A stretch of DNA of 5,313 nt from Alkanindiges sp. GTDB taxonomy: Bacteria > Pseudomonadota > Gammaproteobacteria > Pseudomonadales > Moraxellaceae. The notes under the pieces are model-generated. The model was not told the origin of the DNA, ran no database searches, and was given only the letters and a program-made list of their open reading frames with translations. The DNA lies in assembly GCA_030152125.1 (NCBI GenBank), contig JASLIR010000279.1, positions 1 to 5,313 of the forward strand. The letters are read 5' to 3'. Position numbers and translations under genes: made by a program. Shown here piece after piece: positions 1 through 5,313 of this stretch (the stretch's first letter is position 1; every line of letters starts with the position of its first letter).

Positions 1-72
1 CTCATCCATATCGCCCAGCAAACTTAACTGGCTGGAATCTGACGTGCCTGATGATCTGGAATTGCGGCTCAT
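1..72 (-). CDS. recB: Probable RecB (exodeoxyribonuclease V beta subunit), N-terminal fragment
   Basis: Only the first 24 codons lie in the window and the gene continues off the left edge. The ATG at 72-70 overlaps the recC TGA (71-69) as ATGA, the usual sign of translational coupling, and the frame is open to the edge. The visible peptide begins MSRNSRSSGTSDSSQ and is polar and serine-rich. The RecB Walker A motif should lie just beyond the edge, so nothing catalytic is visible. The recB call rests on position: recB commonly follows recC in proteobacterial recCBD clusters, and it supplies the 3'-5' helicase and the nuclease of RecBCD. A second in-frame ATG at 9-7 could be the true start, as the 72 start has only a weak upstream CAGG. 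Another downstream gene cannot be excluded. Confidence 0.6.
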   Translation of the reverse strand, partial: MSRNSRSSGTSDSSQLSLLGDMDE

Positions 73-3000
73 TGCTTTAATACCTGCACGTACTGCTTAA
101 GCGGCTGGTACAAACGCACTGCATCCTCACTCAGGCGCTCGAGCAAACAGGCCGTTACATCCTGCCCGCGCAATATCAGTTGCCAATCATCATGCAAGGC
201 ACAATCTTCCTGTTCGCGCTTGGGTGGCGCACCTTTCCAGTCAAAGCTTTCTCCTTTCCATATTTCCATCACTTGTGACAACTTTTTAATGGAACGCTGC
301 CATGCTGGCTGCTCTAAATCATCACTCGGCTGTGCCTGTACCGCATTGTCGTTTAGTGCCAAGTCTGGTGGTAACACCCAGGGGCTGATGGCTGCACGCT
401 GCCATACCTGTAACCAGCTTTTTAAATACACCGCAGCCTGATTGGCTTCTATCGGTGGCACTTGCAGGCACTGCTTACTATATACCGCAATACGCTGGCC
501 GTTGTTGGCGGCTACATCTTCTGCCGAAGTCTGTCGCCATACCTGCCAGGCCAGATGCTCCAGCCAGAACGCCAGTTGCCGTGTACCACGAATCCCATGT
601 GGATACTGGCTAAGCCACAAACTAGTGTCTTCGGCGGGTACTTCTATCGCCAGCTTATACCCCGCGAAGTCTAGTATTTGCGTGGTCGTTATGCTGGCTT
701 GCGGCGCGAACTGTTGCAAACGTTGCAACTGCTTTTTCGCCTCCAGCTGGCTTTTTTTCCAATAGGCATTTGCGGTATTTCCCACCGGTAGCCTGTCCTG
801 CAAAAAGCCCTGTTTTAACTGTTTTTGCTGCTGGTGCAAGGCACGTAAATGGTAGTTATCCAGCGCATTTAAATTTAATGGTTCAAAAATGGCCGGCAAC
901 TCCAGCATGCGGATGGACTGCACCCGTGCCTGCGCCAGAAAATGCTGCGCCGGTTTTTGCAGGTTGCGGATGACCCGGCTAAACGGCAGTTGTGCTACAG
1001 CTTCTGTCTTCAGCGGATCATCCTGCCATGCCTGTGCCGGAAAATGCTGCTGAATCTGCTGCGCCACCACCGACCATGTGCCAGTAAAGGCCAGAGACTC
1101 TGGCTGGAAGTTGGCCTGTTCATAGGGTTCCAGCGTATGCTGCTGGACTAATTGCTGGATGGGTTTTGGCTGCTCAACACCGGGTTTAATAATCATCAGT
1201 AAGTGATCAATCAGCTCCTGCAAGGTGCCGGATGGCTGGCGCGGGTGCGGGTCACTCACATCAAAACCGTTATAAAACAGCCAACAGGCGTCTTGTGCCA
1301 GCAACAGGCCATCCAGAAACGCGCCCTGGTCATCCTCCTGCCGCGAACGGTCACCGCGGCGTGCCGGCATAATGTTCATCAGGTCAAAGCTGTTTTTTAC
1401 TTCCCGCGACGGAAATACTCCAGCATCCAGGTTTAGCATCACCACCAGTTGGTAGGGCAAAGGCCGTAATGTTCCCAAACGGGCAAAAGTCACACGGCCT
1501 GTGGGTAAGGAGCCCGGCGGTGCCTGTGCAATCAGTTGCGCCACTTCATCCAGTACAAAACGTAAGGGCAGCTTAAGCTGGTCAGCAACAGCATCGACAA
1601 GCTGGGGATGATCTTCCGACACCTGCTGGTCTTGCAGGGTAATCGCAATACTTTTTTGCAGCTCATCAAAGGCTTTATGTACCGCCAGCCAACCGCCGGA
1701 ATTTACCGCGAACTCAAAATCCAATGCCATGTCCTGCCGCAGCAGGCTTAACCAGTCCAGTACCGGCTGTGCCGACTGCTGCAAGTAATTGCGCCGGGTA
1801 GAAAGATCATCATACATGCGCGACAGGGTGTTAATCAGCTCAAAATCAGCACGCATTACATCCTGTAACGGCAACATATCGGCATGCAATGCCTGCACCG
1901 GCATCACCATGCCCAGCAACAGGCGATTGAGGGCAAATTGCAGGGTAAAACGGCTATCCTTGTCCTGGGCTGCCAAGGTAGGCGATAAATGGGCTGCATC
2001 AAACCCACGGCGGAAACCGGCCTGTATCAGTAAATCGGTTAGGCGCTGTACGTCCTCACGGTTTAAGGCATAAGCTTGCTGCACGCCTTCCAGTGCCAGC
2101 CAGTCGGCAAAATCCTCAATGCTAAAACGTTCATCCAGCAGCACAAAACGCCCTGCCACCGCCTGCCACAACTGTTCGGCATCGCTGGAGGCCACACCCG
2201 TCACGTTTACCGGAATATATTTTCCACTGTCATTATGCGGCGCAAATACACTACGGATCAGCGGTACAATGTCCGGCAGGTTAGGCACCAATACCAGCAC
2301 ATCGGCAGGTTGCCGCGAAGTATCGGCAGCAAACCAGTCAATCAGCTGTTCACGCAGCACTTCCAACTGGCGTAGCGAGGAATGGCAGGCATGGATTTGG
2401 ATGGAACGGTCATCCGCATGCAGTATCTTGCTGTGCGGCAAGGGATCAACCAGATACAGCACATCCTGCTGCAATTGCCCCAGCAGGGTATCGGGATAAT
2501 AATCCGGGAACACATCGTTCCACTCACCTTCGTCATTACCGGACAATTCGGCCAGCAAACCAAATACATCGCGTGCCTGCTTGCCCATACGGGTGAGCAA
2601 GGGATGGCGGCTTTCACGCAAGGCGGCTGCTCGCGGATTGCGTAAGGCAAAACGCTTTAACCACAGCGGGTCTACACTGTCTTCCCAGTATTCCTGCGAA
2701 GGATTGTAATGCAGTAGATGCACATCAATATGCTGTGCCAAGCGGCGTACAAAAGCTAAATCCTGCGGTGCCAGTTGAATGGCGGTAAATACCGTCAGGC
2801 TTTTGGGTAGCACATGGCGCTTGTCAGGCTGTTGTTCCAGTGTGGACCAAAAACGCTGAATAGCCTGCTGCCGCTTAACAAAATCCGCATGAAACAATTG
2901 CTGCCATAACAGCTGCTGCCAGCCCTGCATCTGTTCATAATTATCCAGCATCCAGGCTGGCATGCCCTGCTCACCCTGCTCCAGCGCGGCACGAATATTT

Positions 3001-3506
3001 AACTGCTCACCCTGGCCCCAGCGGTTTAGCCAGTCTGGCCGATATACCACATAGGCGGCAAACACCTGGGCAATATGCGCCGCCATGCGCCATAGCTGGC
3101 GTTGCTGTTTGACGGGTTTATCACTACGAATCGACTGAAATAAAGGCTCAAGACGCTGGGCATATGGCTGAACTGCCCCGCCCTGTTGCATATCCGCAAG
3201 CTGCTGTTGCAAATAGGCAAAAATACGCCATTGCATCACCTGCATACTCAGCGGCGTATGGGAAGGTGTATCTTTTCCCAGTACCCGTGCATACAGCTGC
3301 CACTGGTAAGTACCCAGAAAGTCACTGTTCACCCGCGCGCATATACCCTGCTGGCTGGCCAGTTGCTGACGCAGCCACACGCCAATCCCGTGCGAAGGCA
3401 CAATCAGCTGCTGTGCTTCCAGCACGCCAAGCGGATGCGCTGCCAGAAAATCCTGCATGGCAGCAAACAACAACTCAATACGCTGGCTTTGGGTGATATA
3501 CAGCAT
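69..3506 (-). CDS. recC: RecC, exodeoxyribonuclease V gamma subunit
   Basis: RecC is the non-catalytic subunit of the cytoplasmic RecBCD enzyme. It holds RecB and RecD together, splits the DNA strands and recognises the Chi sequence. The protein has 1145 residues, close to the roughly 1120 of E. coli RecC. Family landmarks run in order: the N-terminus MLYITQSQRIELL; YVVYRPDWL at about residues 152-160; IDVHLLHYNPSQEYWED at 260-276; HACHSSLRQLEVLREQL at 372-388; ADVLVLVPNLPDIVPLI at 401-417; GRVTFARLGTLRPLPYQLVV at 670-689, then DAGVFPS; RRGDRSRQEDD at 716-726; and LQELIDHL at 762-769. The order and spacing match RecC, which has a helicase-like fold without a working ATPase site. The first ATG is chosen because the conserved N-terminus begins there, although no good Shine-Dalgarno precedes it (only GAG about 10 nt upstream). 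The reading frame is intact. Glutamine is abundant, with many QQ pairs. The stop overlaps the next gene, indicating a recC-recB operon. Identification is firm from motifs; its Chi specificity cannot be read here. Confidence 0.97.
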   Translation of the reverse strand: MLYITQSQRIELLFAAMQDFLAAHPLGVLEAQQLIVPSHGIGVWLRQQLASQQGICARVNSDFLGTYQWQLYARVLGKDTPSHTPLSMQVMQWRIFAYLQQQLADMQQGGAVQPYAQRLEPLFQSIRSDKPVKQQRQLWRMAAHIAQVFAAYVVYRPDWLNRWGQGEQLNIRAALEQGEQGMPAWMLDNYEQMQGWQQLLWQQLFHADFVKRQQAIQRFWSTLEQQPDKRHVLPKSLTVFTAIQLAPQDLAFVRRLAQHIDVHLLHYNPSQEYWEDSVDPLWLKRFALRNPRAAALRESRHPLLTRMGKQARDVFGLLAELSGNDEGEWNDVFPDYYPDTLLGQLQQDVLYLVDPLPHSKILHADDRSIQIHACHSSLRQLEVLREQLIDWFAADTSRQPADVLVLVPNLPDIVPLIRSVFAPHNDSGKYIPVNVTGVASSDAEQLWQAVAGRFVLLDERFSIEDFADWLALEGVQQAYALNREDVQRLTDLLIQAGFRRGFDAAHLSPTLAAQDKDSRFTLQFALNRLLLGMVMPVQALHADMLPLQDVMRADFELINTLSRMYDDLSTRRNYLQQSAQPVLDWLSLLRQDMALDFEFAVNSGGWLAVHKAFDELQKSIAITLQDQQVSEDHPQLVDAVADQLKLPLRFVLDEVAQLIAQAPPGSLPTGRVTFARLGTLRPLPYQLVVMLNLDAGVFPSREVKNSFDLMNIMPARRGDRSRQEDDQGAFLDGLLLAQDACWLFYNGFDVSDPHPRQPSGTLQELIDHLLMIIKPGVEQPKPIQQLVQQHTLEPYEQANFQPESLAFTGTWSVVAQQIQQHFPAQAWQDDPLKTEAVAQLPFSRVIRNLQKPAQHFLAQARVQSIRMLELPAIFEPLNLNALDNYHLRALHQQQKQLKQGFLQDRLPVGNTANAYWKKSQLEAKKQLQRLQQFAPQASITTTQILDFAGYKLAIEVPAEDTSLWLSQYPHGIRGTRQLAFWLEHLAWQVWRQTSAEDVAANNGQRIAVYSKQCLQVPPIEANQAAVYLKSWLQVWQRAAISPWVLPPDLALNDNAVQAQPSDDLEQPAWQRSIKKLSQVMEIWKGESFDWKGAPPKREQEDCALHDDWQLILRGQDVTACLLERLSEDAVRLYQPLKQYVQVLKQ

Positions 3507-3568
3507 GCAGGGGCAACTCGCCTGTTCGGGTTAGTCCATCAAGGTCACATCATTGTCTGCCATAGCGC

Positions 3569-3597
3569 AGCATAAAACTGGCTGGAACGCCTGGCTA
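3569..3597 (-). promoter_or_regulatory. Weak candidate promoter for recC
   Basis: Read on the minus strand, TAGCCA (3597-3592) and TATGCT (3574-3569) are separated by 17 bp. Each matches four of six sigma-70 consensus bases. Transcription would start around 3562, giving a leader of roughly 55 nt before recC. The matches are poor enough to arise by chance, and the call rests mainly on position. A weak promoter would fit the low expression known for RecBCD in E. coli. Confidence 0.22.
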
Positions 3598-3643
3598 ACA
3601 ATAAAAACACCGGACAGTATGGCATATCATGGGCATGAGGACG

Positions 3644-3660
3644 ATATAGGCGTGCTATAT
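3644..3660. repeat. Short inverted repeat ATATAG-N5-CTATAT
   Basis: Two perfect 6-bp arms (3644-3649 and 3655-3660) flank the 5-bp centre GCGTG. The symmetry and size fit an operator half-site pair, and the repeat lies between the candidate divergent promoters. Arms this short and AT-rich are expected now and then by chance, and no regulator is encoded in the window. A regulatory role is only a possibility. Confidence 0.25.
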
Positions 3661-3670
3661 GAACATACGG

Positions 3671-3698
3671 CCGACACGTTTTTATCACCAAATATAAA
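3671..3698 (+). promoter_or_regulatory. Candidate sigma-70 promoter for the DUF697-like gene
   Basis: CCGACA (3671-3676, four of six consensus bases) is followed after 16 bp by TATAAA (3693-3698, five of six). A shifted -10, TAAAAT at 3695-3700, would give an 18-bp spacer. It sits in the most AT-rich part of the intergenic region. Transcription would start near 3705, leaving an untranslated leader of about 140 nt. That leader is long for a simple gene, so a closer promoter that I do not recognise is possible. Confidence 0.35.
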
Positions 3699-3843
3699 AT
3701 AATCCACATGTACAAACTACAAGGACTGTGGCAAGTTACGCAACACATGCCGCCAAGAATGACCATGAGCGCCCCTTAAACTGCCTCGTGCAGTGATCAC
3801 AGGAAGAAAAAGGCCTCATGTATAAGACAGCCCTGGAGTAATA

Positions 3844-4335
3844 ATGAAGTTAGATCAAGTTCCTGAACGTCTAAGCCCATCCCTGAATCTGGATAACATC
3901 CGCGAGGAATGCCGTAGCCTGGTTAAAAAGCGTGCTTTTATTTCTGCCGGGGCGGCAGTGGTTCCCGTACCGTTTCTGGATGTAGCGGTAGATGCCAGCC
4001 TGCTGAGTGTATTGTTACCGGAAATTAGCGCCAAATTTGGCCTGGCACCGGAGCAAATTGCCGTTTATGACTTAAAAACCAAACAGATACACTGGGACGA
4101 ACTGCGTAAACGTGGTGTGCAGTTTGTTGGCCTGGTGGTCACCCGCGGCGCGGTACGGGCGTCCATTCAAGGGCTTGCGGGTCGTATTGCGGCCAAACAG
4201 GTAACCAAGTTTATTCCCTTGGGTGGGCAGCTTGTAGCCGCCACACTGGGCTATTATGTGTTGCGCAAAGTAGCCAATGCACATATTGATGACTGCTATG
4301 GACTGGCCAAATCCATTCAGGCCAAGAATATTTAA
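3844..4335 (+). CDS. Small hydrophobic DUF697-like protein of unknown function
   Basis: This is a complete 163-residue protein. The start is well supported by GGAG at 3835-3838, 5 nt before the ATG. A charged, probably helical N-terminus (about residues 14-30, ending VKKR) leads into a glycine/alanine-rich hydrophobic stretch, FISAGAAVVPVPFLDVAVDA (32-51). The V-P-x-P-x-x-D pattern there and the following LLPEISAKFGL (57-67) recall DUF697 domains, found in YcjF-like inner-membrane proteins and beside some GTPase domains. A basic middle region follows (LVVTRGAVRASIQGLAGRIA, 97-116). A second hydrophobic segment, FIPLGGQLVAATLGYYVL (123-140), precedes the closing NAHIDDCYGLAKSI (145-158). There is no signal peptide and no nucleotide-binding motif, so unlike GTPase fusions this is a stand-alone domain. 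It probably sits at or in the inner membrane. Two cysteines (23 and 151) are widely spaced. The family assignment is from pattern memory, and no function is known to me. Its neighbours do not suggest one: recC diverges from it, and an ABC exporter follows after a hairpin. Confidence 0.85.
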   Translation: MKLDQVPERLSPSLNLDNIREECRSLVKKRAFISAGAAVVPVPFLDVAVDASLLSVLLPEISAKFGLAPEQIAVYDLKTKQIHWDELRKRGVQFVGLVVTRGAVRASIQGLAGRIAAKQVTKFIPLGGQLVAATLGYYVLRKVANAHIDDCYGLAKSIQAKNI

Positions 4336-4384
4336 GTTTTTCTACGTTAATACTTCAAAAACCAGCTCACTATTAAAAGTCCAT

Positions 4385-4410
4385 GTCTGGTGCTAAAATA
4401 AGCACCAGAC
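4385..4410 (+). terminator. Perfect 10-bp stem-loop after the DUF697-like gene, atypical terminator
   Basis: The arms GTCTGGTGCT (4385-4394) and AGCACCAGAC (4401-4410) are perfectly complementary around the 6-nt loop AAAATA. It lies about 50 nt past the stop codon, where a terminator would be expected. However, TGGCGCAACC follows on the plus strand with no T-tract, so it is not a standard intrinsic terminator. On the minus strand a CTTTTAAT follows a few bases after the stem, which is weak, and no minus-strand gene is known to end here. It could protect the 3' end of the transcript, or cause pausing. The structure is certain; termination is not. Confidence 0.5.
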
Positions 4411-4434
4411 TGGCGCAACCGCTAGCCTTATAAT
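4406..4434 (+). promoter_or_regulatory. Candidate promoter with consensus TATAAT upstream of the ABC exporter
   Basis: TATAAT (4429-4434) is a perfect sigma-70 -10 box. Seventeen bases upstream lies CAGACT (4406-4411), which matches only three of six -35 bases and overlaps the right arm of the hairpin. There is no TG extension. Transcription would start around 4441 and give a leader of about 100 nt. The perfect -10 is the main support. Confidence 0.4.
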
Positions 4435-4485
4435 CATTTATTGAAATATAACGACTGCTGCATACAGCACCGCATCACATTATTG

Positions 4486-4514
4486 TTGACTCCTACACCT
4501 CCTACGCTTGTGAT
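4486..4514 (+). promoter_or_regulatory. Second candidate promoter close to the ABC exporter start
   Basis: TTGACT (4486-4491) matches five of six -35 bases. After exactly 17 bp comes TGTGAT (4509-4514), which matches four of six -10 bases. Transcription from here would begin near 4521 and leave only about 20 nt before the ATG, enough to include the ribosome site. It is an alternative to, or acts in tandem with, the TATAAT promoter upstream. Confidence 0.4.
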
Positions 4515-4530
4515 TGCCCTGCTGTTGCTG

Positions 4531-4535
4531 AAGGA
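4531..4535 (+). promoter_or_regulatory. Ribosome binding site of the ABC exporter gene
   Basis: AAGGA lies 6 nt before the ATG at 4542, separated by a run of six T. It fixes the start of the exporter gene and is among the best Shine-Dalgarno matches in the window. Confidence 0.8.
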
Positions 4536-4541
4536 TTTTTT

Positions 4542-5313
4542 ATGTTTGGTTGGTTCGAAAAGCGAATAAACCCATTCCCGCAAGACATTCCAAAACTGGA
4601 AAATAAAGGCTTTTTCCCGTTTATCTGGCAGCATACCGAAGGTACACGGGGGCTGGTAATCAGCCTAACCCTGCTGACCGCCATTATTGGTGTGTTTGAA
4701 GCCCTGCTGTTTGCCATGATGGGCAAAGTGGTAGACTGGCTCAGCAATGTACAGCCTGCCCTGCTATGGCAGCAGGAAGGCACACACCTTGGCTTGCTGG
4801 GCTTGATCATTTTTGCCAGTATTTTTCTGGTTGGCCTGCAATCACTGATCAAGCATCAGGGCTTGCTGGGCAGCTTCCCAATGCGCCTGCGCTGGAACTT
4901 CCACCGTCATATCCTGAACCAGAGCCTGGGCTTTTTTAGTGACGACTTTGCCGGGCGCATTGCCACCAAGGTGATGCAAACCTCGCTGGCGGTGCGTGAT
5001 GTGTGGATGCTGCTGGCAGATATTATTGCCTTTATGGTGGTGTACTTTGTTACGCTGACGCTGGTGATGGGGTCGTTCAGCCTGTGGATGCTGATCCCGT
5101 TTTTTATCTGGCTAAGCCTGTACAGACTAAGCATGTATTACTTTTTGCAACGGCTGGGCAAGGTGGCTAAAGCACAGGCCAACGCGCGCTCTACCATGGT
5201 TGGCCGCGTGACTGACGCTTACACCAACATTCAAACCGTAAAACTGTTTTCGCATGCGGGCCGCGAGGCCGGCTATGCCAGGGAATCCATGTCGGAATTC
5301 CTGGGTACTGTCA
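4542..5313 (+). CDS. ABC exporter, fused permease/ATP-binding protein, N-terminal part
   Basis: The first 257 codons are visible and the gene runs off the right edge. The protein opens with a short cytoplasmic segment, MFGWFEKRINPFPQDIP, followed by hydrophobic segments at about residues 37-60, 83-101, 157-176 and 180-197. This is the pattern of the first four helices of a type-I exporter transmembrane domain. Strong family signatures are FFSDDFAGRIATKVMQT (131-147), in the loop between helices 2 and 3, and GRVTDAYTNIQTVKLFSHAG (221-240), in the long cytoplasmic extension after helix 4. These are typical of MsbA/multidrug-type half-transporters, which work as dimers in the inner membrane. Helices 5-6 and the nucleotide-binding domain with Walker A, ABC signature and Walker B should follow outside the window, at a total of about 600 residues. 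The start is supported by AAGGA 6 nt upstream. The substrate cannot be told from this part. It is probably transcribed from its own promoters after the 206-bp spacer. Confidence 0.9.
   Translation, partial: MFGWFEKRINPFPQDIPKLENKGFFPFIWQHTEGTRGLVISLTLLTAIIGVFEALLFAMMGKVVDWLSNVQPALLWQQEGTHLGLLGLIIFASIFLVGLQSLIKHQGLLGSFPMRLRWNFHRHILNQSLGFFSDDFAGRIATKVMQTSLAVRDVWMLLADIIAFMVVYFVTLTLVMGSFSLWMLIPFFIWLSLYRLSMYYFLQRLGKVAKAQANARSTMVGRVTDAYTNIQTVKLFSHAGREAGYARESMSEFLGTV

Larger units (their letters stand above)
3507..3843. other. Divergent intergenic region between recC and the DUF697-like gene
   Basis: This 337-bp stretch separates two divergently transcribed genes, so it must hold both of their promoters unless they lie inside genes. 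It contains an AT-rich block around 3679-3702, a 6-bp inverted repeat at 3644-3660, a small possible hairpin ACTGC/GCAGT at 3780-3784 and 3790-3794, and the palindrome GTGATCAC at 3793-3800. A 73-codon open frame on the minus strand (3766-3545) begins MVILGGMCC. It has unusual cysteine- and tyrosine-rich composition, no recognisable domain and no clear ribosome site, so I do not call it a gene. I see no RNA gene or mobile element here. Confidence 0.7.

Noticed and set aside
26..3587. The 12-mer AACTGGCTGGAA occurs at 26-37 and again at 3576-3587, one just past each end of recC
   Set aside because: About one shared 12-mer is expected by chance in a window of this length, and CTGGCTGG-type words are common here. 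One copy lies inside the presumed recB coding sequence.
3545..3766. A 73-codon minus-strand open frame in the intergenic region, rich in Cys, Tyr and Pro
   Set aside because: It has no recognisable domain, no convincing ribosome site and an unlikely amino-acid composition, and it fills a region that must contain promoters.
3793..3800. Palindrome GTGATCAC as a possible CRP/FNR-type site
   Set aside because: It is a contiguous 8-bp palindrome without the 6-bp (CRP) or 4-bp (FNR) centre between half-sites, so it does not match those operators.
4304..4345. Possible terminator from TGGCC/GGCCA at the end of the DUF697-like gene followed by TTTTT
   Set aside because: The stem is only 5 bp with an 11-nt loop, lies inside the coding region, and the T-run begins about a dozen bases after it.
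4434..5134. Minus-strand open frames across the exporter region
   Set aside because: They lie antisense to a strongly supported ABC transporter frame, and their translations resemble no protein family.
1..5313. Search for E. coli Chi (GCTGGTGG) on both strands near recC
   Set aside because: I see none, but the window is too short for absence to mean anything, and the cognate Chi of this organism is unknown.

Overview
The window looks like an ordinary chromosomal stretch of a proteobacterium, most likely gamma or beta. The evidence is an enterobacterial-type RecC, with recB starting right behind it, and two membrane-protein genes of proteobacterial type. Base composition is roughly balanced and even across the genes. 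I see no tRNA, rRNA, CRISPR array, insertion sequence, integrase or phage gene. I cannot name the genus from sequence alone.

Layout. Positions 1-3506 are on the minus strand: a complete recC (69-3506), followed by the first 24 codons of a gene that overlaps its stop codon as ATGA (72 down to 1) and runs off the left edge. By position this is probably recB. Together they would supply two subunits of the RecBCD (exonuclease V) helicase-nuclease, which repairs double-strand breaks and degrades foreign linear DNA. Positions 3507-3843 are a 337-bp divergent intergenic region with weak promoter candidates in both directions and one short inverted repeat.

The plus strand then carries a 163-residue hydrophobic protein (3844-4335) of uncharacterised DUF697-like character. 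Next is a 206-bp spacer with a perfect 10-bp hairpin and a consensus TATAAT box. Last is the 5' part of an ABC exporter gene (4542 to the right edge), whose visible part is the transmembrane domain.

How they work together. Only recC and the presumed recB are clearly functionally linked, as a translationally coupled operon. The DUF697-like gene and the exporter share a direction, but a hairpin and apparent promoters lie between them, so a shared role is not supported. I found no convincing new system. The items most worth a second look are the stand-alone DUF697-like protein and the hairpin/promoter arrangement before the exporter gene.
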